DNA from: Lachnospiraceae bacterium
GTDB taxonomy: Bacteria > Bacillota > Clostridia > Lachnospirales > Lachnospiraceae
DNA: 64,000 nucleotides
Direction: 5' to 3'
NCBI GenBank assembly: GCA_017520425.1
Contig: JAFXFO010000022.1
Coordinates: 124,001 to 188,000, forward strand
A program made the translations under genes and the position numbers. Shown here in pieces: positions 26,243-36,493 of this stretch (the first letter of the stretch is position 1; the number at the start of each line of letters is the position of its first letter). The notes under the pieces are model-generated. The model was not told the DNA's origin and ran no database searches. It saw nothing but the letters and a program-made list of their open reading frames with translations.

Positions 26243-29200
26243 CTAGTTTTCTAAATCTTTATCAATCAAATTCACACTTACCAGGGTGGATACACCCTTC
26301 TCCTGCATGGTGATACCGTACAATCTGTCCGCACTTTCCATGGTTCCTCTTCGGTGTGTAATGACAATAAACTGTGTATGCTTAGTCAGCTTATGCAGAT
26401 ATTTCGCATATCTTCCCACATTGGATTCATCCAATGCCGCCTCGATTTCGTCCAAAAGACAGAAGGGTGAAGGTTTCAGGTTCTGAATCGCAAACAATAA
26501 AGCAATGGCCGTCAAGGCCTTCTCACCACCGGATAGCTGCATCATATTCTGCAGTTTCTTTCCCGGAGGCTGCGCAATAATACGGATACCTGCTTCTAAC
26601 AGGTCTTCCTCTTCCATCAACTCCAAAGTACCCTTACCGCCGCCAAACAGCTCCTTAAATACCTTGTCAAACTCCTTGGCAATCTCTGCAAACTTCTCCG
26701 TAAACTGCTTTCTCATAGCAGCATCCAGCTCGGCAATGATGCCTTCCAAGGTCTTCTCTGCCTCTACCAAATCATCATGCTGGGTCTTTAAGAAGGTATA
26801 ACGCTCCATCAGGCTCTTGTACTCTTCGATGGCATTGACATTGACATTACCCAGCTTCTTAATATCATCCTTAATACCACTGATGGCCTTCTTCATAGCA
26901 GGCAAATCGGTCATGCTTTCATCACGGATGGAAGCTGCATCCTTCAAGGTAATCTCATACTCTTCCCACATATAATTAATCTGGGATTCGATGGATTCCT
27001 CCAGACGCTCCTTCTGGGCTGTCAATCGGTATACTTCCTTATCCAACGCATTCATACGCTCGGACAATTCTTCTCTGGTTTGGAAGAAGGATTTCTGCTT
27101 GCCGCCAAGTAATTCCTTACGTTCCATATCCTCTTTCAGCTTTATCTGGGAATTAGCTTCCGCATCATAAGAGGCTTCAATGGTTTCCCTAATCTGCTGA
27201 ATATTAGCTTCCTTGCTCTCCACATCCAGAACATTCTGTGCCAAAGCTTCTTCGATTTCTTCCAGTTCCTTCACATAACGTTCTTTTTCGCCTTCAATAC
27301 GGTCTACATTGGACTGGTGGAATTTCTGGGTCTGCATCATACGCTCCAGCTTCAATTCCCACTCTGTCACACGACCTGCAACCGTGGATTCTTCTTTACG
27401 CTTCTCTTCCAACTGCTTCTGGAACTCTGTTATCTGTATCTGGGTATTCTTTTCCAGTTCTTCACTGCTGTTCAATTCTGCCAAAATGGCTTCTTTACCC
27501 TTATGATTCTCCAGAATCTGTGCCTCGATTTCCTTCTGCTCCTGCTTCATGGATTCAAAGCTTTGCTCTTCTTCCGCCAGACGTTCTTTCACCTGGGAAA
27601 TACTGATTCTTGCGGTATTCTGCTCTATGGATTTGCGCTGAATATCCATCTTCAGACGTTCCAATTCCATACGCAGTTTATTTCTTTCGCTCTTGGTATC
27701 CTCGATTTCCTGATTGAGGGATGTAATAGCCGCTTCCAGCTTCTTAATATTTTTCTCCAGCTCCTCAATCTCTCGACGACGTCCCAAAAGATTACTGTTA
27801 TTCTTAAAAGCACCACCACTGATGGCACCGCCGGGTACCAAAAGTTCTCCTTCAATGGTAACCATACGGATACCGTAATCAAACTTACGGGCAATCTTTA
27901 CGGCATTATCCACATTGTCAACCACCATAATACGTCCCAGCATAGCCTTGGCAACATTACGGTACTTCTTGTCGGTATGTACCAGTTCATCTGCCATACC
28001 AATGGCTCCGGGCTCCTTCAGGGCTTCCGGATTCTTAAATTCCTGGGGCTTGGTAATACTGGTCAAAGGAAGGAAGGTTGCACGGCCTGCCTTGTTGTCC
28101 TTCAGGAAACGAATCATCTTTTTGGCTGTTTCTTCATCATCCGTTACGATATTCTGAATATTGCCGCCCAATGCGGTTTCAATGGCCGTCTCATATTTTT
28201 CTTCCACGGTAATAATATCCGCTACAACACCAACGATTCCCTTCACATTAGCTTTTTGCTCCATGACCTTCTTAACACTGCCGCCATAACCGTCATATCG
28301 CTCAGCAATATTGGTCAACGCATCCAGCTTTGATTTTTCCTGATGGAAGCTTGTTTGGGTATCGCGAAGCTTCTGATCTGTTTGAGCCAGTTTCTCACGC
28401 TTTTTGCCCACTTCCAGCTCTATTTCTGCTTCTTTTTCGGTCATGGCACGGATTTCTTCACAAATGGACGCAAAATCATCCTCCAGCTGTTTAATGCTTT
28501 CGGAACGCTCTGCCTCATCCGTCTTTGCACGCAAAATACGGGAATTCAACTCTGCCTTACGGATATTGATATTTTCCAGCATGGAGTCAAAGCGTCCCAT
28601 TTTAGACTTAATGGTCGCTCTCTGGTTCAATTCACCGATAATGGTATTCTTACCTGTTTCAATGCTGTTATTCAGTTCTTCTATTTGATTCTGTACCTCT
28701 TCCAGTCTCTGCTTGATTTCATCTCTGGAACGGGTGATATCCTGTACTTGTTTATCGATATCATCCTTATCCGCCAGAATTCCTTCTTTATCCTTATTCT
28801 TTCCTTCGATTTCATCCAATACGCTTTTTTTACGATTCTGTAAATGCTCTGCATTGGAATGGGCAGAGTTAATCTGCTCCTTTAATACGTTGATTTCACC
28901 TTCCAGACGCTCACGAAGCACACCTGTATTACTTAAGGTATCACGGGCTGCATTAATGGATTCTTCCAAGGCCTCTATCTCTGCCTGAATCTGCTCATAT
29001 TCTTCTTTTATATGGTTGTAATGCTCTGTGGTATGCTCCAAATCATCGGATGCAATGCGATACTTTTCGTCCACGCTGTCCAACTGTTCGCGGATACGTA
29101 CATTTTCCAGCAGGAACACATTTACATCCAGAGTTTTTAACTCTTCCTTTTTCTTCAGGTAAATCTTAGCCACCTCGGACTGTTTCTCCAAAGGACCTAC

Positions 29201-29803
29201 CTGCTTCTCCAATTCGGACAAAATATCATTCACACGGATCAGGTTCTGCTTTTCGTTCTCCAGCTTGGCCTGTGCTGCGTTCTTACGACGTTTAAACTTT
29301 ACAATACCTGCCGCCTCGTCGAAAAGTTCACGACGTTCTTCCGGCTTACCGCTCAAAATCTTATCAATCTGTCCCTGACCGATGATGGAATAGCCTTCCT
29401 TACCGATACCGGTATCATAAAAGAGCTCGTTTACATCACGCAAACGACAAATAGCACCGTTAATCAAATACTCGCTTTCACCGCTGCGGTAAATACGTCT
29501 GGCCACAGTCACCTCATCATAGTCAATAGCCAGCTGATGATCCGAATTATCCAGAGTAATCGCCACATAAGCATAGCTTAAGGGCTTACGAAGCTCTGTT
29601 CCGGAGAAAATAACATCCTGCATGCTGGCACCACGAAGCTGCTTAATACGCTGCTCACCAAGCACCCAACGCACTGCGTCCGCAACATTACTCTTTCCAC
29701 TGCCGTTCGGACCTACAATACCTGTAATACCGTTGTGAAATTGAAACACTATTTTATTTGCAAAGGATTTAAATCCATGTACCTCAATGCTTTTTAAATA
29801 CAT
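26243..29803 (-). CDS. smc: Chromosome partition protein Smc
   Basis: 1186 aa, full length. Walker [10 protein letters not shown] (near residue 32), two long coiled coils (about 170-500 and 680-1020), a hinge (about 515-670, YGGSVKKVM and [11 protein letters not shown]), then the signature [16 protein letters not shown] and Walker [16 protein letters not shown]-driven condensin core for chromosome organisation. Confidence 0.98.
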   Translation of the reverse strand: MYLKSIEVHGFKSFANKIVFQFHNGITGIVGPNGSGKSNVADAVRWVLGEQRIKQLRGASMQDVIFSGTELRKPLSYAYVAITLDNSDHQLAIDYDEVTVARRIYRSGESEYLINGAICRLRDVNELFYDTGIGKEGYSIIGQGQIDKILSGKPEERRELFDEAAGIVKFKRRKNAAQAKLENEKQNLIRVNDILSELEKQVGPLEKQSEVAKIYLKKKEELKTLDVNVFLLENVRIREQLDSVDEKYRIASDDLEHTTEHYNHIKEEYEQIQAEIEALEESINAARDTLSNTGVLRERLEGEINVLKEQINSAHSNAEHLQNRKKSVLDEIEGKNKDKEGILADKDDIDKQVQDITRSRDEIKQRLEEVQNQIEELNNSIETGKNTIIGELNQRATIKSKMGRFDSMLENINIRKAELNSRILRAKTDEAERSESIKQLEDDFASICEEIRAMTEKEAEIELEVGKKREKLAQTDQKLRDTQTSFHQEKSKLDALTNIAERYDGYGGSVKKVMEQKANVKGIVGVVADIITVEEKYETAIETALGGNIQNIVTDDEETAKKMIRFLKDNKAGRATFLPLTSITKPQEFKNPEALKEPGAIGMADELVHTDKKYRNVAKAMLGRIMVVDNVDNAVKIARKFDYGIRMVTIEGELLVPGGAISGGAFKNNSNLLGRRREIEELEKNIKKLEAAITSLNQEIEDTKSERNKLRMELERLKMDIQRKSIEQNTARISISQVKERLAEEEQSFESMKQEQKEIEAQILENHKGKEAILAELNSSEELEKNTQIQITEFQKQLEEKRKEESTVAGRVTEWELKLERMMQTQKFHQSNVDRIEGEKERYVKELEEIEEALAQNVLDVESKEANIQQIRETIEASYDAEANSQIKLKEDMERKELLGGKQKSFFQTREELSERMNALDKEVYRLTAQKERLEESIESQINYMWEEYEITLKDAASIRDESMTDLPAMKKAISGIKDDIKKLGNVNVNAIEEYKSLMERYTFLKTQHDDLVEAEKTLEGIIAELDAAMRKQFTEKFAEIAKEFDKVFKELFGGGKGTLELMEEEDLLEAGIRIIAQPPGKKLQNMMQLSGGEKALTAIALLFAIQNLKPSPFCLLDEIEAALDESNVGRYAKYLHKLTKHTQFIVITHRRGTMESADRLYGITMQEKGVSTLVSVNLIDKDLEN

Positions 29804-29821
29804 CTTCTTCCCCGCTTTCGC

Positions 29822-30523
29822 TTATTTACGTATTCCTCGTTCCCGCAGCAACAGGAGTGCTTCGTATGCCGCTTCCTGTTCCGCCGCCTTTTTGGTTCTT
29901 CCCTGACCTTTACCTATGACTTCATCTTCCATAACAATTTCCACAAAAAAGACTTTATCGTGTTCCGGTCCGGTTTCTTCCACCAAAACGTAATGAAATT
30001 CTTTCTTAAGCTTACCCTGTATTAATTCCTGCAGATTAGTCTTACTGTCGTAAAACAGTTGCTTTTCTTCCAAATCAGACAAAATAAACCGATAGATAAA
30101 CTCTTTTGCCTTCTCCATGCCACCATCCAGATAAATGGCACCGATAACAGCTTCCATGGCATCTGACGTGATGGAATCCCTCTTTCTGCCTCCGGTATTC
30201 TCTTCTCCCTTTCCCAAAAGCAAAAACTCTCCCAATTCCAAATCCCTTGCACAAAAGGCCAGGGAAGGTTCACATACCATGGAAGCCCTCATCTTAGTCA
30301 ATTCGCCTTCCCGTTTTCCCTCATACTGGCGGAATAAAAACTCACTGCTTACAAGCTCCAGTACTGCATCTCCCAAAAATTCCAGTCGCTCATAATCCTT
30401 CATCTTATTGATTTTCTGTTCATTGGTGAAGGAACTGTGAGTAATGGCCTGCTTTAACAGGGAAATATCCTGAAAACGATAACCGATTCTTTCTTCCAAT
30501 AACTCTAATTCATACTTCTGCAT
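29822..30523 (-). CDS. rnc: Ribonuclease III
   Basis: 233 aa. RNase III domain with signature YERLEFLGDAVLELV (near residue 40) and a second acidic cluster DAMEAVIGAIYLDGG, then a dsRNA-binding domain (GKGQGRTKKAAEQEAAYEAL). Cleaves rRNA precursors and structured RNA. The start at 30523 follows AAAGGACAGAT; its ribosome binding site abuts the T run of the upstream terminator. Confidence 0.97.
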   Translation of the reverse strand: MQKYELELLEERIGYRFQDISLLKQAITHSSFTNEQKINKMKDYERLEFLGDAVLELVSSEFLFRQYEGKREGELTKMRASMVCEPSLAFCARDLELGEFLLLGKGEENTGGRKRDSITSDAMEAVIGAIYLDGGMEKAKEFIYRFILSDLEEKQLFYDSKTNLQELIQGKLKKEFHYVLVEETGPEHDKVFFVEIVMEDEVIGKGQGRTKKAAEQEAAYEALLLLRERGIRK

Positions 30524-30536
30524 ATCTGTCCTTTCC

Positions 30537-30580
30537 AAAAAATCAAGCGTTCCGTAGCTCAATAGAGTATCCGGAACGCT
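30537..30580 (-). terminator. Terminator between acpP and rnc
   Basis: 9-bp stem AGCGTTCCG (30546-30554) / CGGAACGCT (30572-30580) with T6 at 30542-30537 on the minus strand. Only 13 bp separate the T run from the rnc start, so rnc-smc-ftsY either depends on read-through or has a promoter I did not see. Confidence 0.85.
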
Positions 30581-30611
30581 CTTTCTTCGAAATACTGTTT
30601 CAGCTTACCGA

Positions 30612-30842
30612 TTAATTGATAGCATTCTTAATCATTTCAATTGCTTCTTCTACAGTACTGATATTCTCAGCAAGATCAGCGGGAACTTCGATATCAAATT
30701 CCTGCTCGATTCCCATGATAATCTGATATACATCCAATGAGTCAGCTCCCAAATCATCGGTAAATGTTGTATCCATGGTGATTTCATCCGGATCAACGCT
30801 TAATACATCCACAATAATTGCTTTCAACTTTTCAAATTCCAT
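30612..30842 (-). CDS. acpP: Acyl carrier protein
   Basis: 76 aa. Phosphopantetheine attachment motif LGADSLDVY with Ser near residue 36. Carries growing acyl chains in fatty acid synthesis. 16 bp after plsX. Confidence 0.97.
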   Translation of the reverse strand: MEFEKLKAIIVDVLSVDPDEITMDTTFTDDLGADSLDVYQIIMGIEQEFDIEVPADLAENISTVEEAIEMIKNAIN

Positions 30843-30858
30843 AGTTTAAATTCCTTCC

Positions 30859-31860
30859 TTAATCCTCTAATACTATTTTTTCTTTGATTTTTTCATTTAT
30901 ATTCTGCTCCTTAAATGTAATACATTGAAGGATTGAATTCTTAATTTCTGCAGCCTTGCTGCTTCCGTGAGACTTCACTACCAGTCCCCTTAATCCCAAC
31001 ATAGGGGCTCCGCCGTATTCATCCGTGCTGAATGCCTTTAAAGTCTTCTTCAATGCGGGCTTTACTAAAACAGCGCCGATTTTACTGCGTAAAGATGACA
31101 TCATACCTTCCTTAACCTTCTTAATCAAAGAAGCTCCGACACCTTCATACATCTTTAATACCACATTACCAACAAAAGCTTCGCAAACCACTACATCAGC
31201 CACTCCCGTAGGAATGTCTCTGGCTTCCACACTGCCGATAAAATTAATCTCCGGACAGTTCTTCAAAAGAGGAAATGTCTCCTTCACCAGTGCATTGCCT
31301 TTTTCTTCCTCGGCACCGATATTGATGATACCTACCTTAGGGTTTTTTACACCCATTACGCTTTCCATATATACGGAACCCATCTTTGCGAACTGCACCA
31401 GATGAGATGGTCTGGCATCCACATTTGCTCCGCAATCCACCAAAAGACTGACACCCTTCTCTGTAGGAATAAGCGGCGCCAAAGGCGGTCTCTCCACTCC
31501 CTTAATACGTCCTACAATCACCTGTCCGCCTACCAGTACGGCTCCGGTACTGCCTGCTGAAACAAGTGCATCACAGGTACCGTCTTTTACCATATACATA
31601 GCCTTGACAATAGAAGAATCCTTCTTCTTACGAATGGCCATAACCGGGGGTTCTGCTGTTTCAATCACTTCGGTTGCATGAACCACTTCCAGTTGTTCTG
31701 CCTTATATGTATATTTCATCAATTCATTCTTGATGACTTCTTCGCGACCAACCAGAAAAACCTTTACATTACTGTTCTCCTGAATCGCTTCCACCGCACC
31801 CATGATTATTTCCACAGGGGCGTTGTCACCACCCATAGCATCAACTGCTACATTTACCAT
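30859..31860 (-). CDS. plsX: Phosphate acyltransferase PlsX
   Basis: 333 aa. Converts acyl-ACP to acyl phosphate, the first step of glycerolipid synthesis with PlsY. VAVDAMGGDNAP at the N-terminus, ALVSAGSTGAVL, LVDCGANVDARP and FSTDEYGGAPMLGLRG. The start at 31860 has GGAGG eight bases upstream; the in-frame TTG at 31875 lies in that site. Confidence 0.97.
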   Translation of the reverse strand: MVNVAVDAMGGDNAPVEIIMGAVEAIQENSNVKVFLVGREEVIKNELMKYTYKAEQLEVVHATEVIETAEPPVMAIRKKKDSSIVKAMYMVKDGTCDALVSAGSTGAVLVGGQVIVGRIKGVERPPLAPLIPTEKGVSLLVDCGANVDARPSHLVQFAKMGSVYMESVMGVKNPKVGIINIGAEEEKGNALVKETFPLLKNCPEINFIGSVEARDIPTGVADVVVCEAFVGNVVLKMYEGVGASLIKKVKEGMMSSLRSKIGAVLVKPALKKTLKAFSTDEYGGAPMLGLRGLVVKSHGSSKAAEIKNSILQCITFKEQNINEKIKEKIVLED

Positions 31861-31976
31861 CGTATTTCCCTCCAAAACGATAAAACTAATTCCTAGAAAA
31901 CACCTTATTTTACTATACTAAAGGCTTGTATAAAAATCAAGTATATTTTCAATCATAATTGCTAAAAAAATTCACC

Positions 31977-32008
31977 AAAAAAGGCTCTTCCTTTCGGAAA
32001 AGCCCTTG
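31977..32008 (-). terminator. Intrinsic terminator between rpmF and plsX
   Basis: Minus strand GGCTTTTCC (31996-32004) pairs with GGAAGAGCC (31983-31991) around a GAAA loop, followed by T6. It splits yceD-rpmF from plsX-acpP. Confidence 0.85.
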
Positions 32009-32026
32009 GTTTTGTTGATTATAGAA

Positions 32027-32206
32027 TTAGTCAACGCTAACAACCTGCTTCTTGTTATAAGAACCGCAAGCCTTACAAACTCTGTGAGGCATCATAAGTG
32101 CACCACACTTGCTGCACTTTACCAAAGTAGGAGCGCTCATTTTCCAGTTTGCTCTTCTCTTATCTCTTCTACTCTTGGAAGATTTATTCTTAGGACAAAT
32201 AGACAT
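32027..32206 (-). CDS. rpmF: 50S ribosomal protein L32
   Basis: 59 aa, translated by hand from ATG 32206 (MSICPKNKSSKSRRDKRRAN). It keeps the zinc ribbon CSKCG near residue 31 and CKACG near residue 44, so it is the zinc-binding (C+) form. AAGGAGG lies within the last codons and stop of yceD; the two genes are two bases apart. Confidence 0.97.
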   Translation of the reverse strand: MSICPKNKSSKSRRDKRRANWKMSAPTLVKCSKCGALMMPHRVCKACGSYNKKQVVSVD

Positions 32207-32208
32207 CG

Positions 32209-32751
32209 TTACACCTCCTTATTCGCGTTGAAGATATCTTGTATTGCCGCAAATCTCGGATCCGGCACAAATGTATCACATTCACAGGCTTCGAGATTCA
32301 GATTCTTGCCGCAGACCTTGCAAATTCCTTTGCAGTCATCCTTGCACAAAATCTTCATGGGCCAATTCAATAAAATTTCGTTGTACACAAAAGTCTCTAC
32401 ATTAAGCTGATAACCTTCCATGAAGTCGATTGCATCGTCCTCACCATCACCATCGTCTATAGAACTATCTGTTGTGGTATCCGGCGAAGCAACTTCCCTC
32501 TCAAATTCCAAGGTTAATATTGTAGGTACTTCTGCCAGGCATCTGTCACAGCTTGTCTTAAATGTCAACTCCACATGACCTTCCATTCTTGCTTTTCCTT
32601 CACCGATATTGGTTAAACTCAAATCAACCGGTGTTTTTTCGGTAATCAAGAATCTACCCAATCTGCTTTTGAAGCTGTCCATCTCTAACGGAACTGCTTT
32701 TGCCACCTTCAATCCTTCAGATGAAAATACATCAGATAAATTCACTAACAT
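32209..32751 (-). CDS. yceD: YceD (DUF177) family protein
   Basis: 180 aa. DUF177 protein, usually upstream of rpmF, linked to 23S rRNA processing in other bacteria. Visible features: CDRCLAEV in the middle and a second Cys cluster CKDDCKGICKVCGKNLN near residue 140, a likely zinc site. Acidic linker DSSIDDGDGEDD. Confidence 0.93.
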   Translation of the reverse strand: MLVNLSDVFSSEGLKVAKAVPLEMDSFKSRLGRFLITEKTPVDLSLTNIGEGKARMEGHVELTFKTSCDRCLAEVPTILTLEFEREVASPDTTTDSSIDDGDGEDDAIDFMEGYQLNVETFVYNEILLNWPMKILCKDDCKGICKVCGKNLNLEACECDTFVPDPRFAAIQDIFNANKEV

Positions 32752-32800
32752 AGTTGACTCCTATGTAAAGAGTAAAACTCTTTGTTTTCACACTTGGTTA

Positions 32801-32829
32801 ATTATACATATCTAATCGCCTTTTGTCAA
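32801..32829 (-). promoter_or_regulatory. Consensus sigma-A promoter of yceD-rpmF
   Basis: Minus strand -35 TTGACA (32824-32829), 17-bp spacer, -10 TATAAT (32801-32806): both hexamers are full consensus. A small hairpin AAAGAGT/ACTCTTT (32767-32783) sits in the leader just before AGGAG. Confidence 0.88.
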
Positions 32830-32871
32830 TAATATTTTTAAGATATTTTCAGATATCTCATACATTTGTAC

Positions 32872-33696
32872 TTATTCCACCTTATATTCCTTTTCATTTA
32901 GATATTTATTGATATAAGCCCCCACAAAAACTATATAAATACAAATATACAACCAAACCATGGTTATTACAATAATACTCAGACTTCCGTATATATTGAA
33001 AGGTTTGCCGTAGCTTACATAAATAGAAAAGCCCCAGGAAAAAACACTCCAGATAGCCGCACCCAAGGCTGCACCCGACAACTGGGAGCCAAAGGATTGC
33101 TTCCTGTCAGGCAAATAGGCATAAAAGGCCGCCAGAATAATCGTAAGTACAAACCAAACAAGCAGGAATCGGAAATTCATCAGCACGGAAAACAAAGCTC
33201 TGAGTCCGGGCAGTTGAACTAAAATCATCTCTACCAATACATTACCGAAAACCAAAATAATCATGGATACTAAAATCATGAACAAAAAGACCATGGTATA
33301 GAAGGAAGATACCAGTCTGATTACAAAGTAATTCCGATGCTCTTCCACGTCATTCATGGCATTCAGTCCCGTCCGCACAGCCAAAATACCTTTTCCTGCC
33401 GACCATAAGGTCACCAAAACTGCCACCGACAACACACCGGCAGAACGCTGATATACATCATCTACAATGCCTGTCATAATAGCATCCACCTTTGCCGGAA
33501 ATATCTCCAAAATCAGGCTTAAAACACTTTCTTTCGTAAGCGGAGTATATGGTATCACCGTACATATTACAATCAATATGGGTACCAACGACAAAAAGAT
33601 AAAAAAAGCCCCGCTGGATGCATAAGTACTTATATTCTCTTTTTTCATATCTTTAAAGAATCCGCTGATTTTATGATATGTTTTCCACATTTTCAC
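32872..33696 (-). CDS. YihY/BrkB family inner-membrane protein
   Basis: 274 aa with about six membrane helices. Family hallmarks: STYASSGAFFIFLSLVP near the N-terminus, a WSAGKGILAVRTGLNAMNDV stretch, and GAALGAAIWSVFSWGFSIYV. No biochemical role is established. Follows the SpoIID-like gene by 10 bp, so likely cotranscribed. Confidence 0.92.
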   Translation of the reverse strand: MKMWKTYHKISGFFKDMKKENISTYASSGAFFIFLSLVPILIVICTVIPYTPLTKESVLSLILEIFPAKVDAIMTGIVDDVYQRSAGVLSVAVLVTLWSAGKGILAVRTGLNAMNDVEEHRNYFVIRLVSSFYTMVFLFMILVSMIILVFGNVLVEMILVQLPGLRALFSVLMNFRFLLVWFVLTIILAAFYAYLPDRKQSFGSQLSGAALGAAIWSVFSWGFSIYVSYGKPFNIYGSLSIIVITMVWLYICIYIVFVGAYINKYLNEKEYKVE

Positions 33697-33706
33697 TCTC
33701 TTCCCC

Positions 33707-35083
33707 TTATTTATCCTCTATCGTACAATCTTCAAAAAAGAAGTTTAATATCTCCTGTGCCGTCATGCCCTCTAAGGCCATATGCTTGGCTCCGTTCTGA
33801 CTCATACCGGCTCCATGACCGTATCCACCGCCCCATATGGTGTATCCGGTCACTTTTCCCTTTTCTTCTTTCGTCTCCAAACAAATAAATGCACTGGGAA
33901 TCAGACTGTTCATACTCACAAGACTTCCGTCCTGACGCTTCACCTTTGTGCTTCCATCATTTAATATATATCGAATATTCAATTCTGTCACCACTTTATA
34001 CACATTTTTATCCGTAGTAATCAAAAGTTCATCCGCCACTCCTCCGGCTTCTCTTCTGACGATTTCCAAATCCAATATCCGCCCAAATTCTTTTATGGGT
34101 TGACTCACATAGTCACCCTTCTTTTTTGTCAAAATCAGCTTAGGATTGGCTTCGTATCGCTGCTTCAACACCTCATATATATGCTGCTCATCCAATTTTT
34201 TCACTTCATAGGTCCATCGATACCACTCTTCCTCAGCCTCATAATCATCCTCTCTGCAACTTTTGATAAATTCTTCAAAGACTTCCTCTGTCAAATCTTC
34301 TGAAGCAGTTTTATTACGGTTGATAGCCTTAGATATTATGTACGGATAGCTGTCCGAATACTTGGTACGCCATACATGTGCATCACTACCATATCCGCAG
34401 GAGGTACTGTAATAATAGGTTTGTGCCAGGGCATCACCGGCAGGATTCAACAAAACCATACCTTCCGTTTCCTGTACCGCCCGATTGGTACTTTCCTGCT
34501 CTGCCACCGAGTGATACACCTGAAAGGCAGTGGTATCATCCACATGTGCATTCCACTGCGGATATGCAGGGCTCAACACATGCAAATAGGCATAAGTTCT
34601 GGCACATATGGCCTGTGCCTTCAAGGCCTCCATGGGATAGGATGCGGGCATTTCACTGGGCACTACGCTGTACAAATATTCCTCCAAGGGCAATTCATTG
34701 ATAACCACAAAGCCCTCTTCTTCCTCTATCAGCTCCAAAGTCCCTCTGTAATCTGTCCTGCCCTGCCATTCTTCTGCATCCTTGTGATAAATGTCACCGG
34801 TCTCCTTATTGGTTATAACCACCCGAATGGTATCAATATTGGTCAGCACAAAAGGAGTGGGCGTGGGTTCCGGAACTTTTACTTCCGTCCCAGTTTGCTC
34901 ACGGAAAGCTTCCTGTACATCTTGGGACGGCCCCGCCTGATAGATTTCCGCCTCCTGCTTTGGCTTGAAAATCAGCTGAACCAGTGTCCAAATCAATAAT
35001 ACCAGAAAAATTTCCAAGATGACTAATAAAATTTTTAATTGTATGATCTGTATTTTCTTATCCAAATTACGTTCCTCATACAT
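33707..35083 (-). CDS. SpoIID/LytB-type cell-wall lytic protein
   Basis: 458 aa. N-terminal membrane anchor (about residues 18-40), then a SpoIID domain: ELPLEEYLYSVVPSEMP, EALKAQAICARTYAYLH, ending in GYGHGAGMSQNGAKHMALEG. SpoIID cleaves glycan strands lacking stem peptides during spore engulfment; non-sporulating relatives use similar proteins as amidase enhancers. An in-frame TTG at 35068 after GAGGAACGTAAT is an alternative start. It begins only 10 nt after the terminator of the 6S-like RNA. Confidence 0.88.
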   Translation of the reverse strand: MYEERNLDKKIQIIQLKILLVILEIFLVLLIWTLVQLIFKPKQEAEIYQAGPSQDVQEAFREQTGTEVKVPEPTPTPFVLTNIDTIRVVITNKETGDIYHKDAEEWQGRTDYRGTLELIEEEEGFVVINELPLEEYLYSVVPSEMPASYPMEALKAQAICARTYAYLHVLSPAYPQWNAHVDDTTAFQVYHSVAEQESTNRAVQETEGMVLLNPAGDALAQTYYYSTSCGYGSDAHVWRTKYSDSYPYIISKAINRNKTASEDLTEEVFEEFIKSCREDDYEAEEEWYRWTYEVKKLDEQHIYEVLKQRYEANPKLILTKKKGDYVSQPIKEFGRILDLEIVRREAGGVADELLITTDKNVYKVVTELNIRYILNDGSTKVKRQDGSLVSMNSLIPSAFICLETKEEKGKVTGYTIWGGGYGHGAGMSQNGAKHMALEGMTAQEILNFFFEDCTIEDK

Positions 35084-35092
35084 TCTGCAATT

Positions 35093-35125
35093 CTAAAAAA
35101 TAAAGAGAGTTGTTGCCAACTCTCT
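35093..35125 (-). terminator. Terminator of the 6S-like RNA
   Basis: Minus strand AGAGAGTTG-GCAA-CAACTCTCT followed by TTATTTTTT. The stem matches the terminator at 37144-37170 almost base for base. Confidence 0.85.
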
Positions 35126-35131
35126 CTTCAT

Positions 35132-35328
35132 CCTTTGTAGCCCCAAAATGTCGGCTCTTGCCTTTTGACTCCTAGCTATGCTAGGTGGGTGACCGCAACC
35201 TCGCTTTTGCCTTCCCCTGGCGTCTTCTTACGAAGGGGGGCTTGACAGCCACGCGGCGATATAGGAATCCCGTTTAAAGTAAATGTAGGTTCAAAACTAA
35301 CAAGAGTTATCGAACACTTCAGGTTACC
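35132..35328 (-). ncRNA. ssrS: Probable 6S RNA
   Basis: About 195 nt with its own strong promoter and terminator and no open frame. The ends pair: 5' GTAACC...TGTTCG with 3' CGACA...GGGGCTAC, then CTCTTG with CAAGAG, giving a long irregular rod. The middle includes GTTTTGAACCTAC and an apical CCCCCTTCGTAAGAAG segment. Length, rod shape with a large central bubble, and isolated transcription fit Firmicute 6S RNA, which binds sigma-A holoenzyme. The assignment is by structure and recollection of clostridial sequences, not a covariance search. Confidence 0.7.
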
Positions 35329-35331
35329 TTT

Positions 35332-35360
35332 ATTATATCTGATTTTGCTATATTTTACAA
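35332..35360 (-). promoter_or_regulatory. Promoter of the 6S-like RNA
   Basis: Minus strand -35 TTGTAA (35355-35360), 17-bp spacer, -10 TATAAT (35332-35337); start expected near 35325. Confidence 0.85.
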
Positions 35361-35383
35361 CTGTAAATTTTGGTATTTATTTA

Positions 35384-35408
35384 ACAACCCCGGGAAAACT
35401 TCCCGGGG
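35384..35408 (-). terminator. Terminator of sigma/anti-sigma unit 1
   Basis: CCCCGGGAA (35388-35396) / TTCCCGGGG (35400-35408), followed on the minus strand by TTGTT. Lies 20 bp after the anti-sigma stop. Confidence 0.75.
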
Positions 35409-35428
35409 TATGTGCTTTTATCATATAC

Positions 35429-36493
35429 TTACTTAACCGCATCCTCTACGTAGAACACCTTACCATCCACCGTAAAGGAAACCACATCTTTCAAATCAAT
35501 GACACTTGCGAAATTCCTCCAAATACCGGTTTCCTTTTTGGTAGAGTAGAACCAATCGATGGTCTTCTGTGCTTCACTTTGCACCACATAGGTACTTCCA
35601 TCCTTCATCTGAACAGAGATTTCCTTCAGGATAATATCACCGGATACAGCGCTTTTCGGTGCATCTATAAGCCAGAAATCTACGCCGGTTAATACCAGTG
35701 CTGTTTCTCCATCTTCGTTGAACCATGTATAATGAGGCAGACTCTCACCCTTGGGTACATCCAGCTTCATAATCTGTGTCCAATTCAGTTTTTCATCCAC
35801 CAGGTCAGACTCCTTCACTGCCAGCTTCAATGTCTTGTCTGCCATGTTACTTTTCTTCATATCATTGAAACACAAATAACATTCATAGGTCTGTGCATCC
35901 GTCTGCTTCATATAACAACGATTATTCTGCCATGATAAACCCTCTACCTGAAACAACAGTCTTCCATCCCCCACACCGGCAAATATTTCTGTCGTGTCCC
36001 ATACTTTCCAGTCACTATAATGCTCATCCCATGTGGCCACCTCGTACCAGGACTCATCCTCTGCATTTTTATCCGTAAGGGTAAACTGCACAATACCATA
36101 ATCCGTAGCTTCACTGTATACAAAGCGATCCACTGCTACGGTATAGTCATCTGTTTCCATTCTATATACAGCACTTTCATCCTTTCTTTCTGTATCTACA
36201 GCTTCCACATATTGCTCAATGGGTGTCGTATCCTTATCTCCAAACAATCCGTCAAACACCCCCAGCTTACCTGCTGCATAAACGCCGGTAGGTGCCGCAA
36301 TCCCTAACACCACAATGGCTGCCGCCACCCTTTTCATCATCTTACCATTGTTCTTATTTCTACTCTTCATTTGATACTCCTCCTGTTTCATTTGCAGTAA
36401 CACCTTTTCTTTCAACACTTCCACTTCACTATCTTTCACATCCTCTGCTACCGGCAATACTTCCGTTTCTGTGATTTTCATAAAGTTACTCAT
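35429..36493 (-). CDS. Putative membrane-anchored anti-sigma factor, unit 1
   Basis: 354 aa. Short cytosolic N-terminus (about 1-55), one membrane helix (VAAAIVVLGIAAPTGVYAA), then a large outside domain of about 280 aa rich in Trp, Tyr and Asp with an immunoglobulin-like beta pattern. Its ATG (36493) overlaps the stop of the ECF sigma gene, the typical arrangement for a cognate anti-sigma factor. The layout parallels unit 2 at 45826-46902. Binding to the sigma factor is inferred from context only. Confidence 0.75.
   Translation of the reverse strand: MSNFMKITETEVLPVAEDVKDSEVEVLKEKVLLQMKQEEYQMKSRNKNNGKMMKRVAAAIVVLGIAAPTGVYAAGKLGVFDGLFGDKDTTPIEQYVEAVDTERKDESAVYRMETDDYTVAVDRFVYSEATDYGIVQFTLTDKNAEDESWYEVATWDEHYSDWKVWDTTEIFAGVGDGRLLFQVEGLSWQNNRCYMKQTDAQTYECYLCFNDMKKSNMADKTLKLAVKESDLVDEKLNWTQIMKLDVPKGESLPHYTWFNEDGETALVLTGVDFWLIDAPKSAVSGDIILKEISVQMKDGSTYVVQSEAQKTIDWFYSTKKETGIWRNFASVIDLKDVVSFTVDGKVFYVEDAVK

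Noticed and set aside
27317-28333. Long plus-strand open frame of 338 codons
   Set aside because: Lies wholly antisense to smc; composition follows the complement of coiled-coil codons, with no domain or start signal.
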